A stretch of DNA of 64,000 nt from Bacillota bacterium (lineage in GTDB: Bacteria > Bacillota_I > Bacilli_A > Erysipelotrichales > Erysipelotrichaceae). The DNA is taken from contig JAEWFD010000027.1 of the NCBI GenBank assembly GCA_023388995.1, positions 62,001 through 126,000 on the forward strand, in the 5' to 3' direction. The notes beneath the pieces were generated by a model that was not told the origin of the DNA, made no database searches, and saw nothing but the letters and a program-made list of their open reading frames with translations. Every line of letters begins with the position of its first letter. Position 1 is the first letter of the stretch. Shown here in pieces: positions 25,858-33,808 of the stretch. A program made the translations under genes and the position numbers.

Positions 25858-27139
25858 ATACTATACTAGATTCCTTAATCAAATTGCTAGCCTTACGCAA
25901 TACTAAATCATAGCTGACATAATCAATGTGAGCCAATTGGCGTACTCTAGCTTCTTCCATACCATATTGTTTCGCCATCACAGCATATTCGGCATTTACT
26001 TCTTCCGGAGTAACTTTCAAACCTTCTTTAACAGCAATTGCTTCCAATACCAAACGCGTTTTTACGCGGTTTTCAGCATCTTCCCACATGGTTTCTTTCA
26101 CTTCTTCTTCTGTCTTTCCGGACTGTTGCATGAATAGATCCAAAGAATATCCGGATTGTTTCAAGCGCTCAGAGAATTCAATCATCAATTGATCTGATTC
26201 TTCTTGCACCATAACTTCCGGAATTTCTACTTCCGAACCTTTTACAACACTGTCCAGCAATTGATCATAGCCAACTGTTTTTGCACGGCTTTCTTTTTGG
26301 CTCAACAAGTTTGCTTTGATATGATCGCGCAGCTCTGCAGGAGTATTTACTCCCTCAATATGTAAATCCGCAACAATTTCTTCTGTCAATTCAGGAGTTT
26401 CTTTTTGCTTGATTTCATTTACTTTGCATTTGAATGTTGCATTCTTCCCAGCTAGATGCTCAGCACCATAGCTTTCCGGAAATTTAACTTTTACCGTTTT
26501 CTTCTTTCCTGCTTTAACGCCGATCAGCTGATCTTCAAATCCGGGAATAAAGCTTCCGGAACCAATTTCAAGCGGATAGTTTTCACCTTTGCCGCCTTCA
26601 AATGCGACATCGTCTACAAATCCTTCGAAATCGATCACAGCAATGTCACCTTTTTCTACAGCAGCATCATCGCCTTCTTTTAAAACCAACTCAACATTAT
26701 TTTCTAAGATATGTTCAATTTCATGATCCACATCAGCGTCAGCAACTTCAACAGCTTCAACTACTAATTTCAAGCCTTTGTATTCGCCAACCTTTACTTC
26801 CGGACGAACAGTAACGGTAAATACCAATTCTACTTCTTCCGCATCGATTTTCTTCACATCAAGTGTAGGACGTGCGATTGGTTCAATGTTATGTTCTTTT
26901 AATGCTTGTTGATATTCTTGCCCTGCAAGAGAATCAGCAGCTTCCATTCTGACTTGATCATCAGAGATATGTTTTCTTACAACCGGAAGTGGTGCCTTCC
27001 CTTGACGGAAGCCATCAATTTTAAAATTTTTAACTAGTTTATCTAATGCTTTCTTTTGTGCATTCTTCCAAGCATCACCGGAAATGGATACCACCAATTC
27101 TCCTTGTGACTTTTCTTTTACTGTCCATACTGAACTCAT
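25856..27139 (-). CDS. tig: Trigger factor, ribosome-associated chaperone
   Basis: About 427 residues with the three trigger-factor domains: N-terminal ribosome-binding domain containing GFRQGKAPLPVVRK (GFRxGxxP signature), an FKBP-type prolyl isomerase domain (about 150-245, VEKGDIAVIDFEGFVDDVAFEGG), and a helical C-terminal domain. It receives nascent chains at the exit tunnel. Two ATGs fit: AGGAGG is only 2 nt from the one at 27148 and 11 nt from the one at 27139; I prefer the second. Confidence 0.96.
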   Translation of the reverse strand: MSSVWTVKEKSQGELVVSISGDAWKNAQKKALDKLVKNFKIDGFRQGKAPLPVVRKHISDDQVRMEAADSLAGQEYQQALKEHNIEPIARPTLDVKKIDAEEVELVFTVTVRPEVKVGEYKGLKLVVEAVEVADADVDHEIEHILENNVELVLKEGDDAAVEKGDIAVIDFEGFVDDVAFEGGKGENYPLEIGSGSFIPGFEDQLIGVKAGKKKTVKVKFPESYGAEHLAGKNATFKCKVNEIKQKETPELTEEIVADLHIEGVNTPAELRDHIKANLLSQKESRAKTVGYDQLLDSVVKGSEVEIPEVMVQEESDQLMIEFSERLKQSGYSLDLFMQQSGKTEEEVKETMWEDAENRVKTRLVLEAIAVKEGLKVTPEEVNAEYAVMAKQYGMEEARVRQLAHIDYVSYDLVLRKASNLIKESSIV

Positions 27140-27213
27140 ATTGTTCATATCCTCCTAAAAATTCATACGCTTATACATTATACCAAAATATTTTTCTATT
27201 TCAAATCTTATCA

Positions 27214-27939
27214 TCATTCAATTTCAATTTTTAGCAATTTTTCCTCATCAATTGCCAATTTTTGGCGAATCTGCTTCCATGTGTGGCCATCCTGGATTGC
27301 TTCACAGGCATATTGAATGATGCTCGGCCCTAAAAAAGCGATCTCATCTTCTTCATAGGACAGCGGAAGTTTCTTCATAAATAGTATCTGAGCAATTTTG
27401 ATACTTAACTGCAACAAAGACGGATTTTTCTCAACATTTTGTTCCAAAAAAGAAATTGTTGCCTGATATCCATCCGTTTCTTCCGGCAGCTCCATATAAT
27501 ACGGAATAAATGTGATTTGCAGGTTTTCCTTTGTGGTTGTCAGCTCTTCGCGGTACTGTTGTTCAACCAGCTCATAAATTAATAAACATTGCACCTCTTC
27601 AAACGTTGGTTTCAAAAGATACTGTTTCAGCACATCAGCATAGTAGGTTAAATTGACCAATTTCAACGCTTCCACTGCCATCAGCTGCTGTTCAATCGCT
27701 GGATCAAATAGTTTTGCTGCAAATTCTTCAACATCCATAAGTTCCCGCTTTACAGGTGTTTCTATTTCTTTGCCGGCAAGTGCCAGCTTCAGCAAGTGGC
27801 GGTACGATTGTTCAAATGCCAAGGGAACATACGGCATAGCCAATTCTTCCTGCAATGCTGCGATCACATTGTCATATTCATGGTTATCTAATTTCTCTTG
27901 CATGTGAGCAAGAAGTTCTTCATAATACTGTTCTTTCAT
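27214..27939 (-). CDS. TPR-like helical protein (DUF3196-like)
   Basis: A 241-residue acidic all-helical protein without signal peptide or membrane segment. Its pattern of paired amphipathic helices (EELLAHMQEKLDNHEYDNVIAALQEEL and similar) suggests a TPR-like scaffold; it reminds me of the DUF3196 family of Bacillota and Mollicutes, at modest certainty. A conserved-looking PYVPLAFEQSYR and a C-terminal WKQIRQKLAI are visible. It lies upstream of tig with its own start. No catalytic motif is seen. Confidence 0.55.
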   Translation of the reverse strand: MKEQYYEELLAHMQEKLDNHEYDNVIAALQEELAMPYVPLAFEQSYRHLLKLALAGKEIETPVKRELMDVEEFAAKLFDPAIEQQLMAVEALKLVNLTYYADVLKQYLLKPTFEEVQCLLIYELVEQQYREELTTTKENLQITFIPYYMELPEETDGYQATISFLEQNVEKNPSLLQLSIKIAQILFMKKLPLSYEEDEIAFLGPSIIQYACEAIQDGHTWKQIRQKLAIDEEKLLKIEIE

Positions 27940-28054
27940 TGCCGTCTCCTAGTTAATAACTTCATTATACCATGTCTTTGCTTTCATGATTCGCAATATT
28001 TTGATTTTAGTCTTGTCTTTTGGATGGATATTTGTTAATATAATTGAGCACTAT

Positions 28055-28131
28055 GTCCTCGTAGCTCAGTTGGATAGAGCATGCGCCTTCTAAGCGCACG
28101 GTCGAAGGTTCGAATCCTTTCGAGGACGCCA
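28055..28131 (+). tRNA. tRNA-Arg (anticodon TCT)
   Basis: A complete 77-nt cloverleaf with encoded CCA: acceptor GTCCTCG/CGAGGAC, D-arm with GTTGGATAGAGC, anticodon stem GCGCC/GGCGC-type around loop CTTCTAA giving anticodon TCT (reads AGA/AGG), and T-arm GAAGGTTCGAATCCTTT. A TATAAT at 28039-28044 lies 11 nt upstream. It is a single tRNA gene, a frequent integration site for mobile DNA. Confidence 0.97.
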
Positions 28132-28144
28132 CTTAATGCAAATG

Positions 28145-28165
28145 CCTGTTGATACAGGTTTTTTT
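28145..28165 (+). terminator. Short terminator after tRNA-Arg
   Basis: CCTGT-TGAT-ACAGG followed by seven T, 14 nt past the tRNA. The stem is only 5 bp but the T-run is good. The remaining ~100 nt to the next gene show nothing else. Confidence 0.6.
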
Positions 28166-28263
28166 GTGCTTTATTTAGTTATTTGGAACAAAAATGGGGT
28201 GTTTTTACGAAACAAGTATATGTAGCTGGAATATACTTCCTATTTAGAAACATATCAATCACA

Positions 28264-28797
28264 TCATTTTTTGTTTTTTGAGGTTCCGAATATTTTATCC
28301 AGTAATAGCCAAATACTGATTGAACTAGCTCCAATTGGTAGGAAAAGCCAACTCCATAAATTATCATTTGGTTCCATTTCTTTTACTGAACTCGCCAACT
28401 GACTTGATACAGTTGCTGGAACTAGTATTGTCGTTGTATTGGCAGTGGTATCATTTGTATTGGCTTTTGTTATAGCATTTTTATCCGCAGTACTTTTTGT
28501 TGTAATGATTATGTCTTTAGAGGCTGTCGTATTCACTTTAGTTGTACTCTTTGCTGTAGCTTTTACTGTTGTAATGACCTTTGTAGTTGTATGTCTTGTA
28601 GTAGTGATTGTAGTGGTATTCGTAGTCGTTGTAATAGGAACATCATTATGACAATGATACTCCCCATAACTATAGCCCCACTTTTCGCATTTTGTCTTGC
28701 ATGTATGACAACCATACTTGTCTGTTCTGCCTGGATGTGCATACACGGGAAAACTAAATAGTATTAAGCCGATTACGATCAAAATTATTCGTTTCAT
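28264..28797 (-). CDS. Secreted YHYH-type protein with Thr-rich stalk and C-terminal anchor
   Basis: 177 residues. A signal peptide (residues 1-20, ending VYAHPG) precedes a small Cys/His module HPGRTDKYGCHTC...SYGEYHCHN, typical of short secreted YHYH-type domains often joined to nucleases or SH3 domains. Then comes a ~90-residue Thr-rich, low-complexity stalk (TTTTNTTTITTT and similar) and a C-terminal hydrophobic helix with a basic tail, a membrane anchor. The function is unknown; a surface-displayed zinc-binding module is an inference. ATG fixed by AAAGGTGG; the GTG three codons earlier lies inside the SD. The base composition is AT-rich. Confidence 0.65.
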   Translation of the reverse strand: MKRIILIVIGLILFSFPVYAHPGRTDKYGCHTCKTKCEKWGYSYGEYHCHNDVPITTTTNTTTITTTRHTTTKVITTVKATAKSTTKVNTTASKDIIITTKSTADKNAITKANTNDTTANTTTILVPATVSSQLASSVKEMEPNDNLWSWLFLPIGASSISIWLLLDKIFGTSKNKK

Positions 28798-28891
28798 AGT
28801 AGCCACCTTTGTTGATGTATTATAGATTTTAAACTCTAGATAAGTTGTTTTATACAGAGAATCAGACCAAAACTGTATTATACTAACCGCA

Positions 28892-30025
28892 TCACTCTAA
28901 ACGAAATTCTTCTGTGGCAGGCATTCCCTGCCAAGCATTACCATCCGAACGATAGTAGGTCCGCTGCGTTGTTCCATCGGTTTTGGTATAATCGATCACA
29001 AGTATTTGTCCTGTTTCAATCACCATCGGATAATTATTATAGGGCAATACATCGCTCGTTTTCAGTTTATCCTTGAAATCTTCATAAGCATGTTCCAAAC
29101 GCCAAAACTCCCGAAACGCATACCCTTTGAAATTCAGGTTTTGGATTCCGAAATAAGAAGCTTCATATTCTTTACCCAAAACAACAAAAACATCCGAACG
29201 ATGCGGAATCGTTTCCTTCATAAGTAAACTGAGGTCTTCGGAATCAATCACATCGCCGTAATACTTACGCAGCTGATTGGCCATGCTTGGTACGGTATTG
29301 GTATAATCCATAGATTCCAAACCTGTATGCGCTGCACCATATATCCCCATAATTTGCTCATCACTAACACGATTGAACGCATATATAAAATTTTCTGCCA
29401 TTGTATTCTCACGATATCCTTCATCTTTATTTTTATAGTAGTAATAGCCTTGCTTCATGACTAGTTGTGCTCGCTTGTACTGATCAGAGTTTTGTAATCC
29501 CTTTTCTTTTAGATAACGTAAAAAACGCTCACCGGTTGAAGATGCTTGGTGGCCGACATCAGTCCCATGAAAGATAGTTTCCGGACACTGCTCCTTGATT
29601 TTTTGATAAAATTCTTTCACGACAGGAACATCCGAAGCTGTCCCTTTCCCATCCCGGTGAATTGCCTCCAATATTTCATCATCAGCAGACTGCATCCAAA
29701 TATTCAAAAATTCCGCAGTATAATATGGTGATTCGATAAACAAATGCCGCATATTTTGATCGTGATAATAGGTATTCCACAGTTCTAACTCTTTCGCTAA
29801 TATCTTCTCTTTACCATGGCTTTCGCCATACAGGTAAATATGGCCTGTCACATTAGTCGGCGGTATTTCCAACTCTGTTTGCGGAGGATTTTTCGTACTT
29901 TCATCATGTAGTACATTTTTTGACGACACAAGAGGTGTGTCCGGCTTAATTTGCGGAGGCTTCTTTACACAACTAACCAGCAGCAACATAACTATTATAA
30001 ATATAGCAGCAAATCTTCTTTTCAT
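28892..30025 (-). CDS. Lipoprotein of the EreA/ChaN/TraB-like superfamily
   Basis: A 377-residue lipoprotein (lipobox LVSC near residue 19) with a disordered linker. The globular domain begins with HIYLYGESHG, the GxxHxx metal/catalytic motif of erythromycin-esterase-like and TIKI/TraB proteins, and later has GIYGAAHTGLESM, the second motif. FIESPYYTAEFLNIW and FHGTDVGHQ carry further candidate acidic and His residues. Function is unknown; a surface hydrolase or protease is plausible. It is next to the YHYH protein gene beyond the tRNA, in an AT-rich accessory stretch. Confidence 0.65.
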   Translation of the reverse strand: MKRRFAAIFIIVMLLLVSCVKKPPQIKPDTPLVSSKNVLHDESTKNPPQTELEIPPTNVTGHIYLYGESHGKEKILAKELELWNTYYHDQNMRHLFIESPYYTAEFLNIWMQSADDEILEAIHRDGKGTASDVPVVKEFYQKIKEQCPETIFHGTDVGHQASSTGERFLRYLKEKGLQNSDQYKRAQLVMKQGYYYYKNKDEGYRENTMAENFIYAFNRVSDEQIMGIYGAAHTGLESMDYTNTVPSMANQLRKYYGDVIDSEDLSLLMKETIPHRSDVFVVLGKEYEASYFGIQNLNFKGYAFREFWRLEHAYEDFKDKLKTSDVLPYNNYPMVIETGQILVIDYTKTDGTTQRTYYRSDGNAWQGMPATEEFRLE

Positions 30026-30143
30026 ATATTGTCACCCCATTATGATCAATTTCCTAAAATCAGGATCAATCGTATCTTAATTATACTATGATAAGAACAG
30101 CAAATACAATGCTTAACCATGCAAATGATAATTCGGCCAAAAT

Positions 30144-30166
30144 AAAAAGTCGCTAAACGACTTTTT
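30144..30166. terminator. Terminator after ysnB
   Basis: AAAAAGTCG-CTAAA-CGACTTTTT is palindromic and closes the gerM-ysnB unit on the minus strand. Confidence 0.85.
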
Positions 30167-30170
30167 GATC

Positions 30171-30638
30171 TTAAGGCTTATAGGCGTGAAAGGTAAATGA
30201 TATCTGGTGGTTCTGATCAATTTCGAAGACACCGTATGATTTCTCTCTCCCATCACGGCTGCGCCAGATGGAACCGGGATTCATAATACGGATACCATCT
30301 ACCGTATCATCCGCAAATACATGCGAATGTCCAAAAAACACAAACTGGCATTCACTTTCTTTTGCCAGTGCTGCCAGCTGTTTTAGCCGATGCTGAATGC
30401 TGACCCGATGGCCATGCACAACTAACGCACGATAGCCGTGCAAATTCAGAATCACTGTCTCAGGATACATATGATAAGAATCATTATTTCCTTGCACACT
30501 CACAAACCCCTGCATTTCATGTGGAGTTAGCTCACTGTCACCACAATGAATCCAGCCGACGGCTTCGGGATACCGTTCCTTTAATTTTATCAAAGGTTCT
30601 ACCAAACCATGATTATCACTAACTACAATCCATTTCAC
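30171..30638 (-). CDS. ysnB: YfcE/YsnB-type metallophosphoesterase
   Basis: A 155-residue calcineurin-like phosphoesterase with the five metal-binding blocks: VSDNHG, HCGDSE, VQGNND, VVHGH and FGHSHVFAD, then MNPGSI. Such proteins hydrolyse phosphodiesters such as bis-pNPP in vitro; the natural substrate is unknown. Position after gerM agrees with B. subtilis (gerM-rph-ysnA-ysnB), with rph and ysnA missing. The SD is weak and only 26 nt separate it from gerM. Confidence 0.9.
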   Translation of the reverse strand: MKWIVVSDNHGLVEPLIKLKERYPEAVGWIHCGDSELTPHEMQGFVSVQGNNDSYHMYPETVILNLHGYRALVVHGHRVSIQHRLKQLAALAKESECQFVFFGHSHVFADDTVDGIRIMNPGSIWRSRDGREKSYGVFEIDQNHQISFTFHAYKP

Positions 30639-30664
30639 TTCACATCACCACTACTAGTTTACCA

Positions 30665-31651
30665 TCAATTTGGAGCAGTGGAAAGATAATTATACAAAAT
30701 GGAATTGACATCAATAAATTCTTCATTCATACCACCTAAACCAACAGTATCTTCCCCTACCATAATCTTCACCTTTTGAATGCTGGAATTGGCTTTGATC
30801 GAAAGCAGGAGCAATTGCAGATACAAGTCATTAATGGTTCTTTCTTCTTCTAAGATTGATTCTTCGAAGTAAAGTGTCAAGCGATCTTTTTCGATGAGCG
30901 GTGGTTTGGCAAATGATACATCTTTGCTGTGAAGCGGCTGTTCCAGGAGTGAGGAAACAAATACGCGATCCAACAGTTCTTCCAGCAATAGTTCCATTGT
31001 AATTTTACTATGATTTACCCGTTTTGTTTGCGGGACCAAAAAGCGCTGCCCCTGAATTTTCTTCTCATAAAAAATGGTAATCGGACTGCTTCTTTGAATA
31101 TGATCTGCTTCATTCATGAAATTGTTGATGCCGATTTTTCGCGTCAATGGCTGGCTTACTACTGTATTTTTCATTGGCATATATTGCAGCTGAAAATGAT
31201 CTACCAGTAAATTAACCTTGGTTGCTCCAAACTGATGGGCCATAAATACCATGGCTTCTAAGATTTTTAACTCGTGTTGCTTTTCATAGTTTAAAAAAGC
31301 GGAATTAAAATCTAGATTCAGTGTATCCTGACTTTGCTTGGCTTCATGCAATGCCAAATCACTATCCAAAAAACCTCGAAATAACGAGGTCGCTTGTTGC
31401 GTCGTTTTCATCAGTTCCAACAGCTGATTCCATGTTTCGGTAGTATTCCCTTTTTTAACTCGCACCGTAAGCGGTACAAACATATCATTCTCATCCAGCA
31501 ATACAATTTGGTAGTGATCATATGGTGTCTCATCAATTGGCTGGCTGACAGGAGCAGTTTGAGTTCTTCCCAAAAACAAATAAACCGCAATTGCTAGCAC
31601 GGAACATCCAATCGAAAGTTTTGAGATCAAAGAACGACTGTATTTTTTCAT
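30665..31651 (-). CDS. gerM: Germination/sporulation protein GerM (two GerMN domains)
   Basis: A 328-residue protein with an N-terminal membrane anchor (residues 12-28) and two tandem GerMN-type domains (about 45-165 and 190-325). Each has a VPLTVRV or FLVPQTKRV start and a pattern of LNLDFNSAFLN / LTLYFEESIL strands. In B. subtilis GerM is sigma-E-dependent, localises at the engulfing septum and helps assemble the SpoIIIAH-SpoIIQ channel. murI-gerM-ysnB order matches B. subtilis. A terminator stands between murI and gerM, so gerM probably has its own promoter. Confidence 0.87.
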   Translation of the reverse strand: MKKYSRSLISKLSIGCSVLAIAVYLFLGRTQTAPVSQPIDETPYDHYQIVLLDENDMFVPLTVRVKKGNTTETWNQLLELMKTTQQATSLFRGFLDSDLALHEAKQSQDTLNLDFNSAFLNYEKQHELKILEAMVFMAHQFGATKVNLLVDHFQLQYMPMKNTVVSQPLTRKIGINNFMNEADHIQRSSPITIFYEKKIQGQRFLVPQTKRVNHSKITMELLLEELLDRVFVSSLLEQPLHSKDVSFAKPPLIEKDRLTLYFEESILEEERTINDLYLQLLLLSIKANSSIQKVKIMVGEDTVGLGGMNEEFIDVNSILYNYLSTAPN

Positions 31652-31690
31652 ATGATACCTCCTTCTATCCTACAATATGTTTCAGTCCAT

Positions 31691-31734
31691 AAAAAAAGGA
31701 CAGAAGTCCACCAGATCGCCGGAATAATCTGTCC
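31691..31734 (-). terminator. Terminator after murI
   Basis: On the minus strand GGACAG and CTGTCC flank a 25-nt loop with internal pairing and are followed by seven T. Confidence 0.65.
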
Positions 31735-31766
31735 ATTTCTTTGATAGTCTGAGTATAATCTGCTAA

Positions 31767-32537
31767 CTATAAAACTTCCAGCAAACAGACTGCTGTCGGA
31801 TTTTGAAAAATCTTCTGCACCTGCAACTGGAATTGCATCTCATCCTTTGTTGTATAAAATGTCAATGTTCTCTGCTTTGCTTTCGGTCTGTTTGCTTCGC
31901 AAACGGCTACATGATTGGCAATTGCATCATTGCTGTTCATGATATTGCCATCAAACAGCTCCTGCATGTAAGAAACAGCATATGGAAAATGGGTGCAGCC
32001 TAATATAATCGTATCTATGAGACCAATATAAGGACGCAGATGCAGTTCTGTTATGCGGCGGAACTCATCTTCTGATGCCCCTTCTTCTACAGCCACAACA
32101 TATTCACCCGCTGCTTCGGAATACAGCTGCATTGAAGGATACAGGGTTTCAATCACAGCTTCGTATCCCCGCGCCTGAATCGTTGCCTTTGTCGCTAAAA
32201 CCAAAACAGCTTTGGATACAGCAGCATCGATTTGCTCACATGTTACTTCTATGATGCCATAGAACGTAATATTCAAAAAAGCCTGCCTTAATTCCGGCAG
32301 CACCGTCGAACAACTGGTATTGCAGGCTACTACAATGGTATCAATCCCTTGAGAAGCTAACCAGCTGATAATACGAGTGTTATATGCAAGGAGCTGCTCT
32401 TTCGTTTTGATGCCGTACGGAGCATTTTTTTGATCCCCTACATAAATGAATGATTGCTCCGGCATTTGCTTCACAAGCGCTTCTAAAACCAACAGTCCGC
32501 CAACTCCTGAATCGATTACCGCTATACTAGTTTTCAT
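31767..32537 (-). CDS. murI: Glutamate racemase
   Basis: A 256-residue cofactor-independent racemase making D-glutamate for peptidoglycan. Visible are IAVIDSGVGGLLVLEAL at the N-terminus, the first catalytic Cys in VVACNTSCST and the second in ILGCTHFPY, both intact. The ATG at 32535-32537 overlaps the end of the vanY-like gene by 11 nt and has GGAAG upstream. It corresponds to racE in the B. subtilis gerE-ysmB-racE-gerM block. Confidence 0.95.
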   Translation of the reverse strand: MKTSIAVIDSGVGGLLVLEALVKQMPEQSFIYVGDQKNAPYGIKTKEQLLAYNTRIISWLASQGIDTIVVACNTSCSTVLPELRQAFLNITFYGIIEVTCEQIDAAVSKAVLVLATKATIQARGYEAVIETLYPSMQLYSEAAGEYVVAVEEGASEDEFRRITELHLRPYIGLIDTIILGCTHFPYAVSYMQELFDGNIMNSNDAIANHVAVCEANRPKAKQRTLTFYTTKDEMQFQLQVQKIFQNPTAVCLLEVL

Positions 32538-33477
32538 TATTGAAACATCTTCCATGTTCTAAGCACTCCTTCGCTTTTTCTACTCCTACATATCGCAGGT
32601 GAAACTGATCTTGAATATGGGCAAAGGGAGCTTCTTCTGAAGACCCAGCCAAAAACCCGTATTCCCCTGCCTTTTGTGTTAAAAGTTCTAAATCAAATCC
32701 TGTTACATCTACTGCCAAGCCAAGCTGGTGTTCATTGTGAGAAGGCAGTCCCCAAAGATCAAATGCCTTTTGGGCACCAGATCGCGCAATCTCGTCTAAA
32801 TATGCATCTTGTATTTCATAATAGCTGAGATAGGCTTGCTGGACCGTAAATCCGCCGCAAGGGACATTGGTTTCTCGTTCCAGCACTGCACAAAAGGAAT
32901 CCAGCTGATCTGCTACCTCTTTCCGAAGTTGCAGCGCATCATCATAAACAGGAATATGAGCATATTGGTGCAGCAATACCAAGTCAGAAGGCTCATATTC
33001 ACCGATGGTCCGTTTCAGATCCAACTGCACTGTAATATCATTTGGATTTAATATAATGTCAGCATTGTGATTGTATGGACTATGATCCACAATCAGCTTG
33101 CGCAGCACCCCATATTCATAATTGGGAATTGCGATCATCAAGGATTCGAGTTCAATACGATCCGCTACCGCATTTACAAATGTAACAATCTCCTTTGGTG
33201 ATGCTGGTTTCAAATCCATTGCCATTCGATACAGCTTATATTGCTTCAAGTGAAACATCGGTTCTTCCAGAAATTCTTCAAACAAAGATACATCAATATG
33301 CTGTTCAACCAGATATAGCTGCTCTTCTTGATCCAAAAACCGCAGCAATTTTGCGCGATTGCTTGAAGTAACGCTGGCATTGCGGGCAAGCGGATCATAC
33401 TGCAGGTTCATGTATAAAAAAGAAATGAGAAATACAGCAAAGATGCTAAATAGTAATTGTATTCTTTGCTTTGCCAT
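32527..33477 (-). CDS. VanY-family D-Ala-D-Ala carboxypeptidase-like membrane protein
   Basis: 316 residues. An N-terminal membrane anchor (residues 8-24) is followed by a ~130-residue helical region and a C-terminal LAS/VanY peptidase domain with SHNEHQLGLAVDVTG (first metal His and Asp) and HLRYVG (last metal His). The family trims terminal D-Ala from peptidoglycan stem peptides. CGGFTVQQAYLSYYEIQ also matches the family. An extended -10 (TGATATAAT) and TTTGTTAAA precede it. It takes the place of ysmB between gerE and racE. Confidence 0.88.
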   Translation of the reverse strand: MAKQRIQLLFSIFAVFLISFLYMNLQYDPLARNASVTSSNRAKLLRFLDQEEQLYLVEQHIDVSLFEEFLEEPMFHLKQYKLYRMAMDLKPASPKEIVTFVNAVADRIELESLMIAIPNYEYGVLRKLIVDHSPYNHNADIILNPNDITVQLDLKRTIGEYEPSDLVLLHQYAHIPVYDDALQLRKEVADQLDSFCAVLERETNVPCGGFTVQQAYLSYYEIQDAYLDEIARSGAQKAFDLWGLPSHNEHQLGLAVDVTGFDLELLTQKAGEYGFLAGSSEEAPFAHIQDQFHLRYVGVEKAKECLEHGRCFNNEN

Positions 33478-33521
33478 ATCATCACCTCGGATTTCGCTAA
33501 CCCATTATATCAAACTTTAAC

Positions 33522-33550
33522 AAAAAAAACACCTCCAACTAATCGGAGGC
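33522..33550 (-). terminator. Terminator after gerE
   Basis: On the minus strand CCTCC-GATTAGTT-GGAGG (plus a G.T pair) is followed by a long T-run, right after the gerE stop. Confidence 0.82.
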
Positions 33551-33753
33551 TATAAATGCAATTCATTCAGTTTTATGAGTTCAACGACAGCCTGTGCTCT
33601 CCCTTTTACACAAAGTTTCTGCATGACATTTGAAATGTGATTCCTCACTGTCTTTTGCGAAATGCATAGGTCATCCGCAATTTCACTCGTGGCATAGTTT
33701 TGAATTAATAAATTAAACACTTCTTTTTCACGTGGTGTCAGAATTTTCTTCAT
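33550..33753 (-). CDS. gerE: GerE, LuxR-type regulator of late mother-cell genes
   Basis: A 67-residue protein that is all LuxR/GerE helix-turn-helix: LTPREKEVFNLL, then TSEIADDLCISQKTVRNHISNVMQKL. GerE (74 residues in B. subtilis) is the last regulator in the mother-cell cascade, acting on sigma-K promoters of coat genes. The match in size, the neighbours (murI, gerM) and a perfect sigma-K promoter upstream make the assignment strong. AGGAGG precedes the ATG. Confidence 0.92.
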   Translation of the reverse strand: MKKILTPREKEVFNLLIQNYATSEIADDLCISQKTVRNHISNVMQKLCVKGRAQAVVELIKLNELHL

Positions 33754-33771
33754 AAATCCTCCTCGTCAATG

Positions 33772-33799
33772 TATTGTATGCATTGAATACAGGAGTGGT
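33772..33799 (-). promoter_or_regulatory. Sigma-K-type promoter of gerE
   Basis: On the minus strand AC (33798-33799), 17-nt spacer, CATACAATA (33772-33780). This matches the B. subtilis sigma-K consensus AC-N16/17-CATANNNTA at every fixed position. It lies 19 nt before the gerE start. B. subtilis gerE is also sigma-K dependent. Confidence 0.8.
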
Positions 33800-33808
33800 A
33801 AAAGCAAA

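Noticed and set aside
28132..28263. Possible att site after tRNA-Arg
   Set aside because: No second copy of the tRNA 3' end and no integrase gene was found, so integration is left as an inference only.
28439..28651. Plus-strand Val-rich ORF
   Set aside because: It is the complement of the Thr-rich stalk of the YHYH protein (ACN codons read backwards as Val), not a membrane protein.
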